A stretch of DNA of 64,000 nt from an uncultured Roseivirga sp. GTDB taxonomy: Bacteria; Bacteroidota; Bacteroidia; Cytophagales; Cyclobacteriaceae. Below, piece by piece: positions 10,199-17,003 of the stretch (the first letter of the stretch is position 1; each line of letters opens with the position of its first letter). Position numbers and translations under genes: made by a program. The stretch lies in the NCBI GenBank assembly GCA_947493005.1, contig CANLOY010000002.1, forward strand, positions 397,810 through 461,809, read 5' to 3'. The notes under the pieces were generated by a model. It saw nothing but the letters and a program-made list of their open reading frames with translations. It was not told where the DNA came from and did not search any database.

Positions 10199-10229
10199 TA
10201 AGATAATCAATAGATCAAATAATCACACG
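10175..10229. repeat. Perfect 12-bp inverted repeat
   Basis: CGTGTGATTATT (10175-10186) is exactly inverted at 10218-10229, with a second nested TTGATT/AATCAA pairing inside. It lies 8 bp past the DUF6768 stop and covers the 5' end of the decayed gene. No T-run follows, so a simple terminator is doubtful. A hairpin that stabilises the mRNA or a small inserted element are alternatives. Confidence 0.5.
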
Positions 10230-10237
10230 TATCAGTT

Positions 10238-10621
10238 CTAGTCCTGCTTCTTCATTAAAGAAACTTGATATTCGAGTCTCTTGATTTCCCTCATCAATGA
10301 ATTCTTATCCATTTGATTCCAGCCCCATATCTTCAACAAAACCATAGCCATAAAGCATACAATAGTATAAAACATCCACTCCATTTTGTCTACTATGACC
10401 TCGGAATCAAGCATATTAGTGAAAGTATAAATAGCCACAACAAGTGCTATTACATGGATGACAGCAATTAAAATGTTCATCCAACTATTTTTCCCTTTGA
10501 ATAGCCCTATAAACTGTTGTGGGATATTTTGTTCTCCTAATTGATCAAAAAACTCAGCTTCCTCTTTAGAAAGTGCTTTTTGAATTAAATCATCAACTTC
10601 TTCTTTGCTTTTGTTACTCAT
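10238..10621 (-). CDS. DUF6768-family two-helix membrane protein
   Basis: The protein has 127 residues. The N-terminal half is an acidic cytoplasmic segment (KSKEEVDDLIQKALSKEEAE, FFDQLGEQ). Two transmembrane helices follow (about 47-68 and 85-100), then a basic amphipathic tail (MREIKRLEYQVSLMKKQD). This pattern matches the DUF6768 family, which is commonly encoded right after an ECF sigma factor in Bacteroidota. The start overlaps the sigma gene stop by 8 bp, indicating translational coupling. A role in controlling the sigma factor is inference from context only. Confidence 0.8.
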   Translation of the reverse strand: MSNKSKEEVDDLIQKALSKEEAEFFDQLGEQNIPQQFIGLFKGKNSWMNILIAVIHVIALVVAIYTFTNMLDSEVIVDKMEWMFYTIVCFMAMVLLKIWGWNQMDKNSLMREIKRLEYQVSLMKKQD

Positions 10622-11177
10622 GATAAACTTCCTTTAACTTATTTTTCAATTCCTTTCTTGCATAAAACAATCTGGATTTCACAGTACCTTCAGGCAATCT
10701 TAATGACTTAGCAATGAGCTTAACCGGGTACTTTTCCAGGTAAAAAAGTCGCAGAATTTCTTGATGGAGCACAGGTAACTGTTTAATGGCTCTCAACATC
10801 AAGTCTGTCTTTTCTTCTTCCGTAGATACTAACTCAACTACTTCATCCAAACATTTGGCAGTCTCATTAATAGCATTCCGTTCCTTTTGCTGTCCTCTTA
10901 TAAAGTCGGCTGACCTTCTTTGAACTATTCGGTAAGCCCAAAAACGAAAAAATGCTGGGTCTTTAAGTTTATCTATACTCTTAAATATTGAAATCCAGCT
11001 TTCCTGAGCTACCTCATACGCCTGGTTCTTGTCTTTTACAAAATCAAAAGACCATTTGAGCACCTTAGGCTGCCATCTTTTCCAAAGAAGCCCTAATGCT
11101 TGTTGATCTTTCTCTTTACAGCGGAGAATTAACAACTCATCAAATATTTTGTCAGAACTTCGTTCCATAGGATTCAT
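10614..11177 (-). CDS. ECF-type RNA polymerase sigma factor
   Basis: From the Met at 11177 the protein has 187 residues (a second Met three codons later is equally possible; more upstream codons lack similarity to the family). Region 2 is visible as VLKWSFDFVKDKNQAYEVAQ with ESWISIFKSI, and region 4 as ILRLFYLEKYPVKLIAKSLR followed by LPEGTVKSRLFYARKELK. It would direct RNA polymerase to a small regulon. The downstream overlapping DUF6768 gene suggests a two-gene operon. No cognate anti-sigma with a zinc motif is seen nearby. Confidence 0.9.
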   Translation of the reverse strand: MNPMERSSDKIFDELLILRCKEKDQQALGLLWKRWQPKVLKWSFDFVKDKNQAYEVAQESWISIFKSIDKLKDPAFFRFWAYRIVQRRSADFIRGQQKERNAINETAKCLDEVVELVSTEEEKTDLMLRAIKQLPVLHQEILRLFYLEKYPVKLIAKSLRLPEGTVKSRLFYARKELKNKLKEVYHE

Positions 11178-11373
11178 AGAAGAGTCGGGAAAAACCTGGA
11201 AAGGTTCAATCAATATACAACATATGGAATCAAAGTACCGCAGTACAACAGCCCCTGATGACACCGCCACTCTCTTAAGGCATTAAAACACCCACTCGGT
11301 GGTAAGGCCAATTGAAACAATATTATACCATAATCAATTGGAGCTTTGAATCAGAGAAAAGACTATCTCATAG

Positions 11374-14300
11374 CTAGGAGAGTTCCAGTTCTTGATTTGG
11401 CAGCAAGTAGGAGTTTACTGTTTTTACCAATAGGTTATAGTTAACTGGCTTGGTTAAGTAATCATTCATTCCTGCAGCAAAACACTTCTCTTTTTCTCCT
11501 GTCATAACGGCTGCTGTTAATGCGATAATCGGAGTTTTTGACTTAGCACCATCCAACTCCCTGATCTTCCTGGTAGCTTCATAGCCATCCATTACTGGCA
11601 TCTGCAAATCCATCAATATCACATCAATATCTTCATTCAATAGAGTTTCAACTGCTATTACCCCATTTTCAGCACAGATCACCTCCATACCTTTATTCTT
11701 GAGCATCTTACTAGCTACCTTCTGGTTAGTAGGGTTGTCTTCCACCAGAAGTACTTTCCCTAAAACATTGGCTTTAGGTTTAATATTCTCAGGATAGGAA
11801 CTTATACTTTCCTCTTCCATTTCAAACACTTTAACAGGGACATAGAATTTGAAAATCGATCCTTTATTCTCCTCACTCTCAACCCATATTTCACCCCTCA
11901 TTTTCGCAACCAGCTCTTTGCTTATACTCAAGCCTAAGCCGGTTCCTCCATACTCTCTGGTATTTCCAGTATCAACCTGACTAAAACTTTCGAATATTCC
12001 TTCTTGATGAGCTTCTTGTATACCAATACCAGTATCAGTGACTGTAAACCAAATTTCGACCTCATCTGTATTCTCCTTGATCAAGGCCTCAGCAAAAATT
12101 GTAACTCCGCCAGAGTGAGTAAATTTGACTGCGTTTGATACTAAGTTCACAAGTACTTGTCTGATATGTTTTGCATCTCCTTCAACATAAGCCGGCACAT
12201 CAGGCAGTATCCAGTGCTTTAATGTTATATTCTTTTCTTCTGCAGCGTAGGAAAATGAAGACACTATCTCCTTTAATAAGTCTTTAATACCAAATGGTTC
12301 AATCACTACCTCCAAACTTCCTGATTCAATTTTAGCAATATCCAAAATATCATCAACGATAGATTTTAAGGAGTCAGCAGAGCTTGATATAGTCTTTAAT
12401 ATATCCTCTTGTTCCCTGTCCAGATCACTTTCCAGTGATAACTGAGTAAGTCCCATAATACCATTCAAAGGGGTCCTTATCTCATGACTCATATTGGCCA
12501 GAAACTTGTTTTTTATTTGATTGGCATCTTCAGCATCTTCAAGTGCAGACCTTAGTTTAGCTTCTACTCGCTTTCTTTCCCCAATCTCCTTATGCAGTTC
12601 TGACGAACGTTCATCAACAAGTAACTCTAACTGCTGACGTTTACGCTTTAATCGCTGCTCTCTTAACCAGAAAAAGAGCACAATCAGGCCTACTATTAAT
12701 AGAACCATTAGTACTCTAAACCAAAGCGACTGGTAAGGATGTGGTTGTACTCTAATGCTCAAAACTCGTTCTTCAGACCAGCCACCTGAAAGTCTTCCCT
12801 TTGATTGGAAAACAAAATCATAGTTCTTACCCGTAGGGATCTCTTTATATGATGCTTGCCCAATTTTGGTTTCAATCCAATCATCGTCATAATTGGTTAG
12901 CTTATATCTATATAGCACATCATCTGGTCTAACATAATCCAAAGCACTAAATTCAATAAGAAAGTTATTCTGCTCACAACCTAAAATAAGGTCGTCAATT
13001 AAGGCAATGCTCCTGTCCAAAGGGGAATTTTCTTCTCCGGCCTTCACTTTCTCATCATTAACAGTCAGCCTGATAAAATTAGGGTTCTGTTTGATCTCAA
13101 AATCTTTAACCTTCATTGGATTAAGCTCGGTAAGCCCGCTTAGTCCACCCATAAAGATTCTATTATCATTACTTTTAGAAGCGGCTCTTGCTGAAAATTG
13201 ATTACCCTGGAGTCCGTCACTAATATCATAATTGTTCACAGAGACTTTCTCCAGACTATCAACACCAACTCGAAGTTTCGTCACACCATCGTTAGTTGAA
13301 AGCCACATAACTCCTTGATCATCCTCTACAATTGATCTTATATCCTGAGCTTTTAGCCCACTTTTTTTATCATATACCTTTACAACTTTTAAATCATTAT
13401 CTAGCAACAACGCTCCATCTTCTTGGGTCCCAACCCATATCCTATCTTTTGAATCTTTATATACTTCGTTAATAGGGATATCGTCCGGCAACTTTTTAAA
13501 CCCATTGAAAGGTACTTTTACCAAAATCCCTTTCTCAAACTTGAAAAGTCCTTTTCCTGTCGCAACCAAAACCATTTCATTAAACTTCTTAATTGAACGA
13601 ATGGAAGGGACTAAATCCATTTTCACTCCGTCTATCATAAAATCCACATGTCTCAGCATCCTACTGACACTAGCATACAGTTTAACCCCATGTTCTTCCG
13701 TTCCAAGCCAGACATTGTCATTCTCATCAACCATAACAGTATTAACAACATGCCCCTTTAACTGGGTTGGCATGATATACTCAAATCCCTTCCTACTATT
13801 TCTCCATTTCACCAAACCATTATTAGTACCTAGCCAAAGGTAGTCTGCACTGCATTGCCCTATTGATAATATACCATTGACATCATTACTTAACTTTTTA
13901 GGAAATGGATAATGAACGAATTTATTTGTAGAGGGATCTAGTCTAGACATACCTCTTCTTGAACCCAACCAGACACCTCCATCTCTTGCTGAAAAAATAG
14001 AAAACAGCGCATAATCCATTAAATCATTATCCGTTCCATCGGCCCTCGTTTGTCCGTAGTAATCGAATAAGTTATCCGCTTCATGATAAAAATTAACTCC
14101 AGAATTAGGAGTAGAAATCCAAACAACCCCAGATCTATCTTGATAAACATCTCTCAGTACTGGGTCGGAGAGTGAATATGCATTATCAAAATCATGTTGA
14201 TAATGAAATATTTTACCTGTACTTGGATTTATAACACTTACACCATTATTTGTTGTAACCCAAACATCTCTTTGATTAACAACTGCAATATCATTGACAA

Positions 14301-15066
14301 AGTCAGATATTATCCCTTGTGAACTGTTCTTGGCATACTCTTTTAGTCCGCCATTACGGTATTCAAAAAGTCCACTTCCATACGTTCCAATCCATAGTTT
14401 CTTATCAGTTGACAGTAGGCTGGAAATTGGTTTACCTTGAAGCATATCCACTCTATTGAGCCTATCGTCACTAACGACAAAGAGTCCTTCAGAACTTCCA
14501 ACCCACAAACGTGATTCAAACATTTGAAGTACTGACAACCTTGTTTCTGTATTAGATAGGTCAGATACTTTCAAATCGCTTAACTTTTTATGAGTTGTTC
14601 CATCTATCTCAACTAAATGTTGATTCAATATCATCCACAAATCACCTTCTTCATCTTCTTTAATGTCTACTACAGAAATACCACTTGCACTTTCAAAATC
14701 TCCCAGAACATTCACCTTTCTGAATTTGTCTCTGTTTCTGTCGAAGAGATTCAAACCATCCTTGGTTCCCACCCATAGTCTCTGCTGGCTATCTTCAAAA
14801 AGAACTGTGATATAATTATTGCTAAGTGTAGTACTGTCAGACCGGCTATGCTTATAAATTTCAAAGTCATTATAACCATTCACTCGATTGAGTCCTTCTT
14901 CAGTTCCAAACCAAATGAACCCAAGGTAGTCTTGAATAATAGAAGTTGTCTTGTCACTTGACAACCCATAATCGGCAAACAGGTGATAAAAAAAAGGGCT
15001 TTTTGACTGGGATTTAAGGCATAAGCTTAGGCAGCTCAAAAAATAAATGAGTAGTAGTTTTCTCAT
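11374..15066 (-). CDS. Hybrid sensor histidine kinase: propeller, Y_Y_Y, HisKA, HATPase, receiver
   Basis: I start at 15066 (MRKLLLIYFLSCLSLCLKSQ, a signal peptide) rather than four codons upstream. The order in 1230 residues is a periplasmic two-component-regulator propeller (about 25-690; repeated WxGT and WLGTNNG blades), a Y_Y_Y domain (about 700-765), a transmembrane helix (about 781-800), a coiled coil, HisKA with the phospho-accepting His861 in MSHEIRTPLNG, HATPase_c with GGTGLGLSISKELV, and a C-terminal receiver with Asp1153 in DVILMDLQMPVMDG. It ends after the receiver with no DNA-binding domain. It must therefore pass the signal on through a separate partner, which I cannot identify in the window. 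Confidence 0.95.
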   Translation of the reverse strand: MRKLLLIYFLSCLSLCLKSQSKSPFFYHLFADYGLSSDKTTSIIQDYLGFIWFGTEEGLNRVNGYNDFEIYKHSRSDSTTLSNNYITVLFEDSQQRLWVGTKDGLNLFDRNRDKFRKVNVLGDFESASGISVVDIKEDEEGDLWMILNQHLVEIDGTTHKKLSDLKVSDLSNTETRLSVLQMFESRLWVGSSEGLFVVSDDRLNRVDMLQGKPISSLLSTDKKLWIGTYGSGLFEYRNGGLKEYAKNSSQGIISDFVNDIAVVNQRDVWVTTNNGVSVINPSTGKIFHYQHDFDNAYSLSDPVLRDVYQDRSGVVWISTPNSGVNFYHEADNLFDYYGQTRADGTDNDLMDYALFSIFSARDGGVWLGSRRGMSRLDPSTNKFVHYPFPKKLSNDVNGILSIGQCSADYLWLGTNNGLVKWRNSRKGFEYIMPTQLKGHVVNTVMVDENDNVWLGTEEHGVKLYASVSRMLRHVDFMIDGVKMDLVPSIRSIKKFNEMVLVATGKGLFKFEKGILVKVPFNGFKKLPDDIPINEVYKDSKDRIWVGTQEDGALLLDNDLKVVKVYDKKSGLKAQDIRSIVEDDQGVMWLSTNDGVTKLRVGVDSLEKVSVNNYDISDGLQGNQFSARAASKSNDNRIFMGGLSGLTELNPMKVKDFEIKQNPNFIRLTVNDEKVKAGEENSPLDRSIALIDDLILGCEQNNFLIEFSALDYVRPDDVLYRYKLTNYDDDWIETKIGQASYKEIPTGKNYDFVFQSKGRLSGGWSEERVLSIRVQPHPYQSLWFRVLMVLLIVGLIVLFFWLREQRLKRKRQQLELLVDERSSELHKEIGERKRVEAKLRSALEDAEDANQIKNKFLANMSHEIRTPLNGIMGLTQLSLESDLDREQEDILKTISSSADSLKSIVDDILDIAKIESGSLEVVIEPFGIKDLLKEIVSSFSYAAEEKNITLKHWILPDVPAYVEGDAKHIRQVLVNLVSNAVKFTHSGGVTIFAEALIKENTDEVEIWFTVTDTGIGIQEAHQEGIFESFSQVDTGNTREYGGTGLGLSISKELVAKMRGEIWVESEENKGSIFKFYVPVKVFEMEEESISSYPENIKPKANVLGKVLLVEDNPTNQKVASKMLKNKGMEVICAENGVIAVETLLNEDIDVILMDLQMPVMDGYEATRKIRELDGAKSKTPIIALTAAVMTGEKEKCFAAGMNDYLTKPVNYNLLVKTVNSYLLPNQELELS

Positions 15067-15534
15067 ACGTAGTGTCAAGGTAATCCTCTAATTTACATTT
15101 ATTTTCAGAGAACTAAAAAAATACAACTGTTTGGCTTTCAAAAGAATACAGTTAACACTAGGACAGCTATCAATTATTGAAGCTTTGCAATATCCAATTA
15201 ATGTTATATTGGTTTAACATCAAACCGGTTATTCATAAAGCCTTTCAAGCAATACTTAGGTTATCTGATAATGCTATGCTAAACTCATATGTCACGCACT
15301 ATCCTCCTTTTGATAAGCCGTCTCCTTAAATACCCCCTACCTTCTGTTATGTAAAACATCAGGTTTGTTTTTAAGAAAACCGTCTAAACGATTGAGCAAC
15401 TTATTAAATCACGACTGTATCAAGCCCTACCTATTCAGAGGAATAGTAAAAAAAACAAATACACTACAAACAACTAATAATCAGTAAGTTAAATACTTTT
15501 GCATTAAACAAAACCAAGCTATCAGGAAATTTAT
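15067..15534. other. Intergenic region without a gene
   Basis: This AT-rich stretch lies between the histidine-kinase start and the promoter of the tRNA-array operon. I see no coding potential. A -7-like box TACTTTTG occurs at 15494-15501, but no convincing -33 TTG lies upstream of it. Confidence 0.6.
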
Positions 15535-15567
15535 TTTGCAAATTCAAAAATGATTTTAATACATTTG
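15535..15567 (+). promoter_or_regulatory. Bacteroidota-type promoter for the leader/tRNA-array operon
   Basis: TTTG (15535-15538) and TACATTTG (15560-15567) match the -33 TTG and -7 TANNTTTG consensus of Bacteroidota with a 21-nt spacer. The first ATG of the leader reading frame lies 18 nt downstream of the -7 box, so transcription likely starts near 15573. Confidence 0.75.
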
Positions 15568-15584
15568 CAGCAAGAAAAAGCGAA

Positions 15585-15671
15585 ATGATAAAGAGCTATT
15601 TACATACTCAATTAGGGACACCACTTCGAATTAGTGATGTTGAAAATTGTTGTGTAATGAGGTTCGGATAA
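15585..15671 (+). CDS. 28-aa putative leader peptide with tandem Cys codons
   Basis: The peptide begins MIKSYLHTQLGTPLRISDVE and ends NCCVMRFG, 28 residues in all. It sits immediately after a strong promoter and 26 nt before an intrinsic terminator, the classical layout of a transcription attenuator. The two adjacent TGT codons near the end would make ribosome progress sensitive to Cys-tRNA supply. A 6-bp hairpin (ATAAGA/TCTTAT, 15669-15686) lies between the stop and the terminator. The next structured gene but one is a Cys-type tRNA. Translation and regulation are inferred, not shown. I do not recognise the peptide family. Confidence 0.5.
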   Translation: MIKSYLHTQLGTPLRISDVENCCVMRFG

Positions 15672-15697
15672 GATATATTTCTTATAATGAGATATTG

Positions 15698-15727
15698 AAA
15701 CCCGGGCCTTACAGCCTGGGTTTTTTT
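15698..15727 (+). terminator. Intrinsic terminator / attenuator
   Basis: AAACCCGGGC (15698-15707) pairs with GCCTGGGTTT (15714-15723): ten pairs including one G-U, a 6-nt loop, and a run of seven T from 15721. It ends the leader transcript unless read through. All downstream tRNA and protein genes appear to lack another promoter as good as the one at 15535. Confidence 0.85.
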
Positions 15728-15862
15728 ATGACTAAAAATTTACGAATGCAAGTACGCAAAGAAGAATTACATATTGATCGTTCGTGGAGCACAAGTCCAA
15801 GTCAAAATGATTTTGGAAAAGGTGAAATCCATCGAATGCATAAGGTCGAGCACGATATTTGA
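15728..15862 (+). CDS. 44-aa small protein of unknown function between two terminators
   Basis: The frame reads MTKNLRMQVRKEELHIDRSW and ends HRMHKVEHDI. It is hydrophilic, rich in His, Arg and Glu, with no membrane segment. The ATG directly follows the T-run of the first terminator, so it is expressed only on read-through. The same frame is open upstream through the leader region, which weakens the case for this exact start. It may be a real small protein, a second leader peptide, or chance. Confidence 0.35.
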   Translation: MTKNLRMQVRKEELHIDRSWSTSPSQNDFGKGEIHRMHKVEHDI

Positions 15863-15863
15863 C

Positions 15864-15918
15864 AAAACTGTACTTCAGTTTTGAAAAGCCCGATCTTATT
15901 CCAAGGTCGGGCTTTTTT
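15864..15918 (+). terminator. Tandem hairpins, second intrinsic terminator
   Basis: AAAACTG/CAGTTTT (15864-15882, 5-nt loop) is followed at once by AAAGCCCGA/TCGGGCTTT (15885-15915) with a T-run to 15918. The tRNA-Cys-type gene starts 3 nt after it. Two terminators in series ahead of the array suggest expression by read-through, or processing at these hairpins. Confidence 0.8.
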
Positions 15919-15921
15919 ATT

Positions 15922-15993
15922 GTCAGGATGGCCCTATGGTAAGGCACCGGTCCGCAAAACTGGAGGTCATCGGTTCGAATCCGATTCCTGACT
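15922..15993 (+). tRNA. tRNA-Cys-type gene (anticodon GCA, unusual C33)
   Basis: A complete cloverleaf is visible. The acceptor GTCAGGA pairs perfectly with TCCTGAC (15986-15992). The D-stem is GCC/GGC with GG in the loop. The anticodon stem is CCGGT/ACTGG (one G-U). The T-stem ATCGG/CCGAT encloses the canonical TTCGAAT. The loop CCGCAAA places GCA at 15954-15956, and base 73 is U, as tRNA-Cys requires. Position 33, almost always U, is C here. No CCA is encoded. The fold is that of a real tRNA; C33 raises the question whether it works in normal translation. Confidence 0.85.
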
Positions 15994-15998
15994 TTAAT

Positions 15999-16071
15999 CA
16001 CAAGGTGGCCCAAAGGGAAGGCGTCAGTACCTAAGGCACTGAAGATGCAGGTTCGAAACCTGCCCTTGTAT
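15999..16071 (+). tRNA. tRNA-like gene with an expanded 9-nt anticodon loop
   Basis: It follows the Cys-type gene after 5 nt. The acceptor CACAAGG/CCTTGTA has six pairs and a C1-A72 mismatch. The D-stem is GCC/GGC with GGG in the loop. The anticodon stem TCAGT/ACTGA (16024-16028, 16038-16042) closes a 9-nt loop ACCTAAGGC. The variable region has 4 nt, and the T-arm GCAGG-TTCGAAA-CCTGC is perfect. Because the loop is too long by two, the anticodon cannot be assigned; TAA, CTA and AAG are all possible central triplets. Inner CC/GG pairing could shrink the loop to three bases. It may be a tRNA mimic rather than a decoder. Confidence 0.65.
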
Positions 16072-16376
16072 TGAGCAAAAGACCAATATCCAAACAAACT
16101 GAACGAGTAACCGACTTATTCAGAAAGCCTCTTCTGAGAGGTAAAGAAGAGGTCATTCATTAAATGGCCTCTTCTCAGAAAATAGTAAAGCTCAAAAGAG
16201 CGGAAAAGAAGCTAAAGGAGAGGCAGAACGAGTGTCTCCTGAAACTGGAGAAGGGTTAAAGCCCCTAAATAGTGCTTCGTTCGGACTATGATGTTTGAAA
16301 AAGCTCCAGTGTACATAGCAGGTTATTCCAGAGTGAAATTCATTAATCATGAACTGATTCTGAGAATGACCTTAAT
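16072..16376 (+). ncRNA. Structured spacer RNA within the tRNA array, with a cloverleaf-like core
   Basis: There is no gene, but dense secondary structure. TTGAGC (16071-16076) can pair with GCTCAA (16189-16194). The segment repeats CCTCTTCTGAGA and CCTCTTCTCAGA around a complementary AGAAGAGG. A 7-bp closing stem ACTGGAG (16244-16250)/CTCCAGT (16304-16310) encloses GGG/CCC and ATAGT/ACTAT arms like a tRNA without T-arm. A 9-bp stem AGGTTATTC (16320-16328)/GAATGACCT (16364-16372) ends just before the Tyr-type tRNA. These look like processed spacers or degenerate tRNA-like folds. The pairings are hand-derived. Confidence 0.4.
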
Positions 16377-16459
16377 GGAAATGCGATAACGATGGCGAGT
16401 TATATCGGTCTGTAAAACCGATGCTGTATGCTGAATAGGTTCGAATCCTATCATTTCCA
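16377..16459 (+). tRNA. tRNA-Tyr-type gene (anticodon GTA, class II variable arm)
   Basis: The acceptor GGAAATG pairs with CATTTCC (16452-16458), with discriminator A at 16459. The D-stem ATAAC/GTTAT encloses GATGGCGA. The anticodon stem ATCGGT/ACCGAT holds CTGTAAA, with GTA at 16412-16414 and a normal U33. The variable region is long (12 nt), as tRNA-Tyr in bacteria requires, and the T-arm ATAGG-TTCGAAT-CCTAT is perfect. No CCA is encoded. Together with its linked neighbours it looks like an accessory tRNA, not the housekeeping copy, but this window alone cannot decide that. Confidence 0.85.
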
Positions 16460-16460
16460 C

Positions 16461-16558
16461 GGGAATATTACTCAGGTATAAGACCTGATGAGGGCTTCGG
16501 TATAGCCCCATAGTGCCGGAAACGGTATGCTGCTTAATAGTTGAAGGTGTTCCCACCA
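16461..16558 (+). ncRNA. tRNA-like fold with encoded CCA end and no canonical T-arm
   Basis: It begins 1 nt after the Tyr-type gene. GGGAATA (16461-16467) pairs over 7 bp (one G-U) with TGTTCCC (16548-16554), followed by A and CCA (16555-16558). Inside lie a D-like arm CTC/GAG containing an AGGT/ACCT hairpin, an arm GGGCT-TCGGTAT-AGCCC (loop 7 nt, triplet GGT at anticodon position, C33 again), and a long CCG-GAAA-CGG variable-like arm. The TTCRANT T-loop is missing. It is either a decayed class II tRNA or a deliberate tRNA mimic. Hand folding only. Confidence 0.4.
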
Positions 16559-16662
16559 TAGGCTTAAGGCGAAGGTTCGAATCCTTCTCTCGACAAGAGT
16601 CGGGATAGCTCAGCTTGGTTAGAGTGTAAGCACCACTTATGTGGAATGGACTGTTACTCCAT
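16559..16662 (+). tRNA. Putative circularly permuted tRNA gene (3' half before 5' half)
   Basis: The T-arm half comes first: GCTTA (16562-16566), AGGC, T-arm GAAGG-TTCGAAT-CCTTC, acceptor 3' strand TCTCGAC (16588-16594) and A73. After a 3-nt spacer the 5' half begins: GTCGGGA (16599-16605), TA, D-arm GCTC-loop-GAGT with TTGG, G26, then TAAGC (16627-16631). GTCGGGA pairs with TCTCGAC over 7 bp (one G-U) and TAAGC with GCTTA over 5 bp, so both the acceptor and the anticodon stem are restored only in permuted order. No 5' acceptor match exists upstream. An Asn-type arm ATGGA-CTGTTAC-TCCAT (anticodon GTT) follows at 16646-16662. Maturation would need end-joining, and RtcB is encoded 2 kb downstream. 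The anticodon junction is not resolved. Confidence 0.55.
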
Positions 16663-17003
16663 CAGAAGTGCTGACTTCTTTAAAAACAGCAACACTTAGA
16701 AGAGGTGTTTGATAAGTCCCCTCTCTCCTTTTGGAAGAGAAGGAAAGTTTTGAAAAACCCGAATGATCAGGATACCGCCTGATGCAGTAGTTGACTTCTT
16801 AGCACATTGTAGGTATGAGAAGTGAGACTTTGTCTCATGGTACTCATCCTTCAGGCGCTGGAACTCAATCATTAATTCAGACTTAATGATTATTCCGCTT
16901 TTGATAAATGATTTATCAACACTCTTCCTATTTGAAAGACATTATATGGCCAATAATGATAAATGAATATTGACCGGGGCATGGCCTCACAAATTTTAGA
17001 ATA
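16663..17003 (+). ncRNA. Hairpin-rich RNA segment between the tRNA array and slipin
   Basis: No gene is seen. Successive hairpins include AGAAGT/ACTTCT (16665-16680), AACACTT/AGGTGTT (about 16690-16708), ATCAGG/CCTGAT (about 16766-16783), ATGAG..TGAGAC/GTCTCA..CTCAT (about 16814-16847) and AATCATTAA/TTAATGATT with a 7-nt TTCAGAC loop (about 16867-16892), which resembles a lone anticodon arm. TGACTTCTT occurs twice. The string appears to continue the structured array into the 5' leader of the slipin gene. Confidence 0.35.

Noticed and set aside
15732..16559. Minus-strand frames of 121 and 70 codons across the tRNA array
   Set aside because: They run through the tRNA cloverleaves and terminators and have no protein-like composition.
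16559..16662. Two-piece (permuted) tmRNA
   Set aside because: A canonical four-pair D-stem and full T-arm are present, there is no tag-coding region and no GGGGxx acceptor typical of tmRNA.
15600..17003. Prophage or integrative-element tRNA cluster
   Set aside because: No integrase, phage gene or attachment-site repeat is seen in the surrounding genes, though one outside the window cannot be excluded.
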